Made by a program: the position numbers and the translations under genes. Positions 3,937 through 5,183 of a DNA stretch of 5,183 nucleotides are shown piece after piece. Position 1 is the first letter of the stretch. The number at the start of each line of letters is the position of its first letter. The DNA is from Clostridia bacterium (lineage in GTDB: Bacteria > Bacillota > Clostridia > UMGS1810). Location of the stretch: positions 1 to 5,183 of the forward strand of contig JAFVSB010000021.1 of NCBI GenBank assembly GCA_017503945.1, written 5' to 3'. The notes beneath the pieces were generated by a model that saw nothing but the letters and a program-made list of their open reading frames with translations, was not told the DNA's origin and searched no databases.

Positions 3937-5183
3937 TTATTGCGCATCTTGTATTGTTTTTGCAAGCTTTTGTAATATAATTTTAATATTATCGATGGGG
4001 TTGCCGCTCAATTTATACACAAGGTGTGATTTGGCACCGCCCATGAATTTCATGTCTTTTTCATATTCGGAAATAAGCGCGATTACCGCTTCGGGGCTGG
4101 CATAATCAGTAAACGAAAAAGTGACTGTGTTATCCTTTTGAACTATCTCCGAAATTTCGCATACGCGGCAAAGCGACTTGATGTAGGATATATCAATGAG
4201 ATTGATGACGCTCTTTGGCAAATCGCCAAAACGGTCAATAAACTCAGCCTGAATATCATAATAGTCCTTTTCGGAGTCGATGGCGGCTATTTTCTTATAT
4301 AAATCAATGCGCTGATGCTCATATTCGACATAGTCTGACGGAATATATGAATCGGCGCTGATATCTACCGAGATTTCCAAAGGAGCGCGGTAGGTTTCGC
4401 CTTTCTTTTCTTTGACTGCCTGCTCTAAAAGCATGCAATACATATCATAGCCCACAAGATTCATGTTGCCGTGTTGCTCTTTGCCCAAAAGGTTGCCTGC
4501 ACCTCTTATTTCAAGGTCACGCATGGCAATTTTGAAGCCTGAGCCAAATTCGGTAAATTCTTTGATTGCCTGAAGGCGTTTGTGGGCAACCTGGTCGAGA
4601 ATCTTGCCGGGATAATAGGTAAGATAGGCATATGCCATGCGGTTAGACCGCCCTACCCTGCCCCTTAGCTGATATAGCTGCGACAGACCGAGGCAATCGG
4701 CATTTTCTATTATTATGGTGTTGACATTGGATACATCAAGACCTGTTTCGATGATGGTGGTGCACACAAGCACATCGATCTCGCCATCTAAAAGTGACAT
4801 CATGATTTCCTCAAGCTGAGTTTCGCTCATTCTGCCATGGGCAATGCCTATGCGCGCATCGGGCAGAGCCTCTTGCAATCGGGCAGCTGCCCGCTCGATG
4901 CCATCGATGCGATTGTAAAGATAATACACCTGACCCCCACGATCCATTTCGCGGCGGATGGCATTTACAACAACTGCTTCGTTATATTCCATAACAAAGG
5001 TCTGCACGGGGTAACGGTCACCGGGAGGCTCGGAGAGCACGCTGAGGTCTCTGATGCCTACCATTGCCATGTTGAGCGTGCGCGGAATGGGCGTGGCGCT
5101 TAAGGTGAGCACATTTACATCTTTTTTGATTTCTTTGAGCCGCTCTTTGTGACCAACGCCAAAGCGCTGCTCTTCATCTACAA
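3937..5183 (-). CDS. mfd: Transcription-repair coupling factor Mfd, C-terminal part (5' end outside the window)
   Basis: Mfd is a DNA translocase that pushes stalled RNA polymerase off damaged template strands and recruits UvrA. The last 414 codons are visible, about 35% of a protein that is usually 1100-1180 residues. Counting from the first complete codon, the superfamily 2 motifs appear in order: DEEQRFG (2-8, Walker B), LSATPIPRTL (27-36, motif III), TTIIETGLD (141-149, motif V) and QLYQLRGRVGR (168-178, motif VI with arginine fingers). The RecG-like TRG translocation segment FGSGFKIAMRDLEIRGAGNL follows at 212-231. From about residue 270 the C-terminal D7 domain, which masks the UvrA-binding region, runs to the TAA stop at 3939-3937. 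The reading frame continues unbroken to the window edge; a GTG at 5112 is an internal Val codon, not a start. The lipoprotein gene follows 41 nt downstream on the same strand. Confidence 0.97.
   Translation of the reverse strand, partial: VDEEQRFGVGHKERLKEIKKDVNVLTLSATPIPRTLNMAMVGIRDLSVLSEPPGDRYPVQTFVMEYNEAVVVNAIRREMDRGGQVYYLYNRIDGIERAAARLQEALPDARIGIAHGRMSETQLEEIMMSLLDGEIDVLVCTTIIETGLDVSNVNTIIIENADCLGLSQLYQLRGRVGRSNRMAYAYLTYYPGKILDQVAHKRLQAIKEFTEFGSGFKIAMRDLEIRGAGNLLGKEQHGNMNLVGYDMYCMLLEQAVKEKKGETYRAPLEISVDISADSYIPSDYVEYEHQRIDLYKKIAAIDSEKDYYDIQAEFIDRFGDLPKSVINLIDISYIKSLCRVCEISEIVQKDNTVTFSFTDYASPEAVIALISEYEKDMKFMGGAKSHLVYKLSGNPIDNIKIILQKLAKTIQDAQ

Overview
The window reads as ordinary chromosomal core DNA from a low-to-mid GC Gram-positive bacterium, most likely a member of the Clostridia. 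The signs are strong AGGAGG-type ribosome binding sites, sigma-A-like promoters, a tRNA gene without an encoded CCA, an rpsB-tsf pair, and an mfd gene followed by a PrsA/SurA-type lipoprotein. That last arrangement is, from memory, common in Clostridia. I see no mobile element, CRISPR array, toxin-antitoxin pair, prophage or defence gene.

Layout. Positions 1-1570 (minus strand) hold the translation operon rpsB (ribosomal protein S2) followed by tsf (elongation factor Ts, cut by the left edge). Positions 1571-1865 are a 295-bp divergent regulatory region. It holds a good minus-strand promoter for rpsB with a 119-nt structured leader, a near-consensus plus-strand promoter for a tRNA gene, and a second minus-strand promoter-like sequence that shares its -35 box with the tRNA promoter. 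Positions 1866-1974 hold tRNA-Gly(GCC) and an intrinsic terminator. Positions 1993-3161 (plus strand) hold a TtcA-family tRNA thiolase gene overlapping by 4 bp with tadA, the tRNA wobble adenosine deaminase. A 16-bp perfect hairpin at 3146-3180 ends this unit and faces the convergent minus-strand unit. Positions 3182-5183 (minus strand) hold the 3' part of mfd (transcription-repair coupling factor, cut by the right edge) and, downstream of it, a small PrsA/SurA-like lipoprotein that seems to lack the parvulin domain.

How the genes fit together. The left two thirds is a translation neighbourhood: ribosome subunit protein, elongation factor, a tRNA, and two anticodon-loop modifying enzymes. TtcA-type enzymes thiolate C32 and TadA makes inosine at position 34. 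In well-studied bacteria both act on tRNA-Arg(ACG), so their translational coupling is sensible. The right third combines DNA repair (Mfd) and extracytoplasmic protein folding (lipoprotein), a positional rather than an obvious functional pairing.

No convincing undescribed system was found. The points most worth checking are the shared -35 divergent promoters, the possible S2-leader RNA, the 18-nt gap between the tRNA terminator and the ttcA-like start codon, and the parvulin-less lipoprotein.
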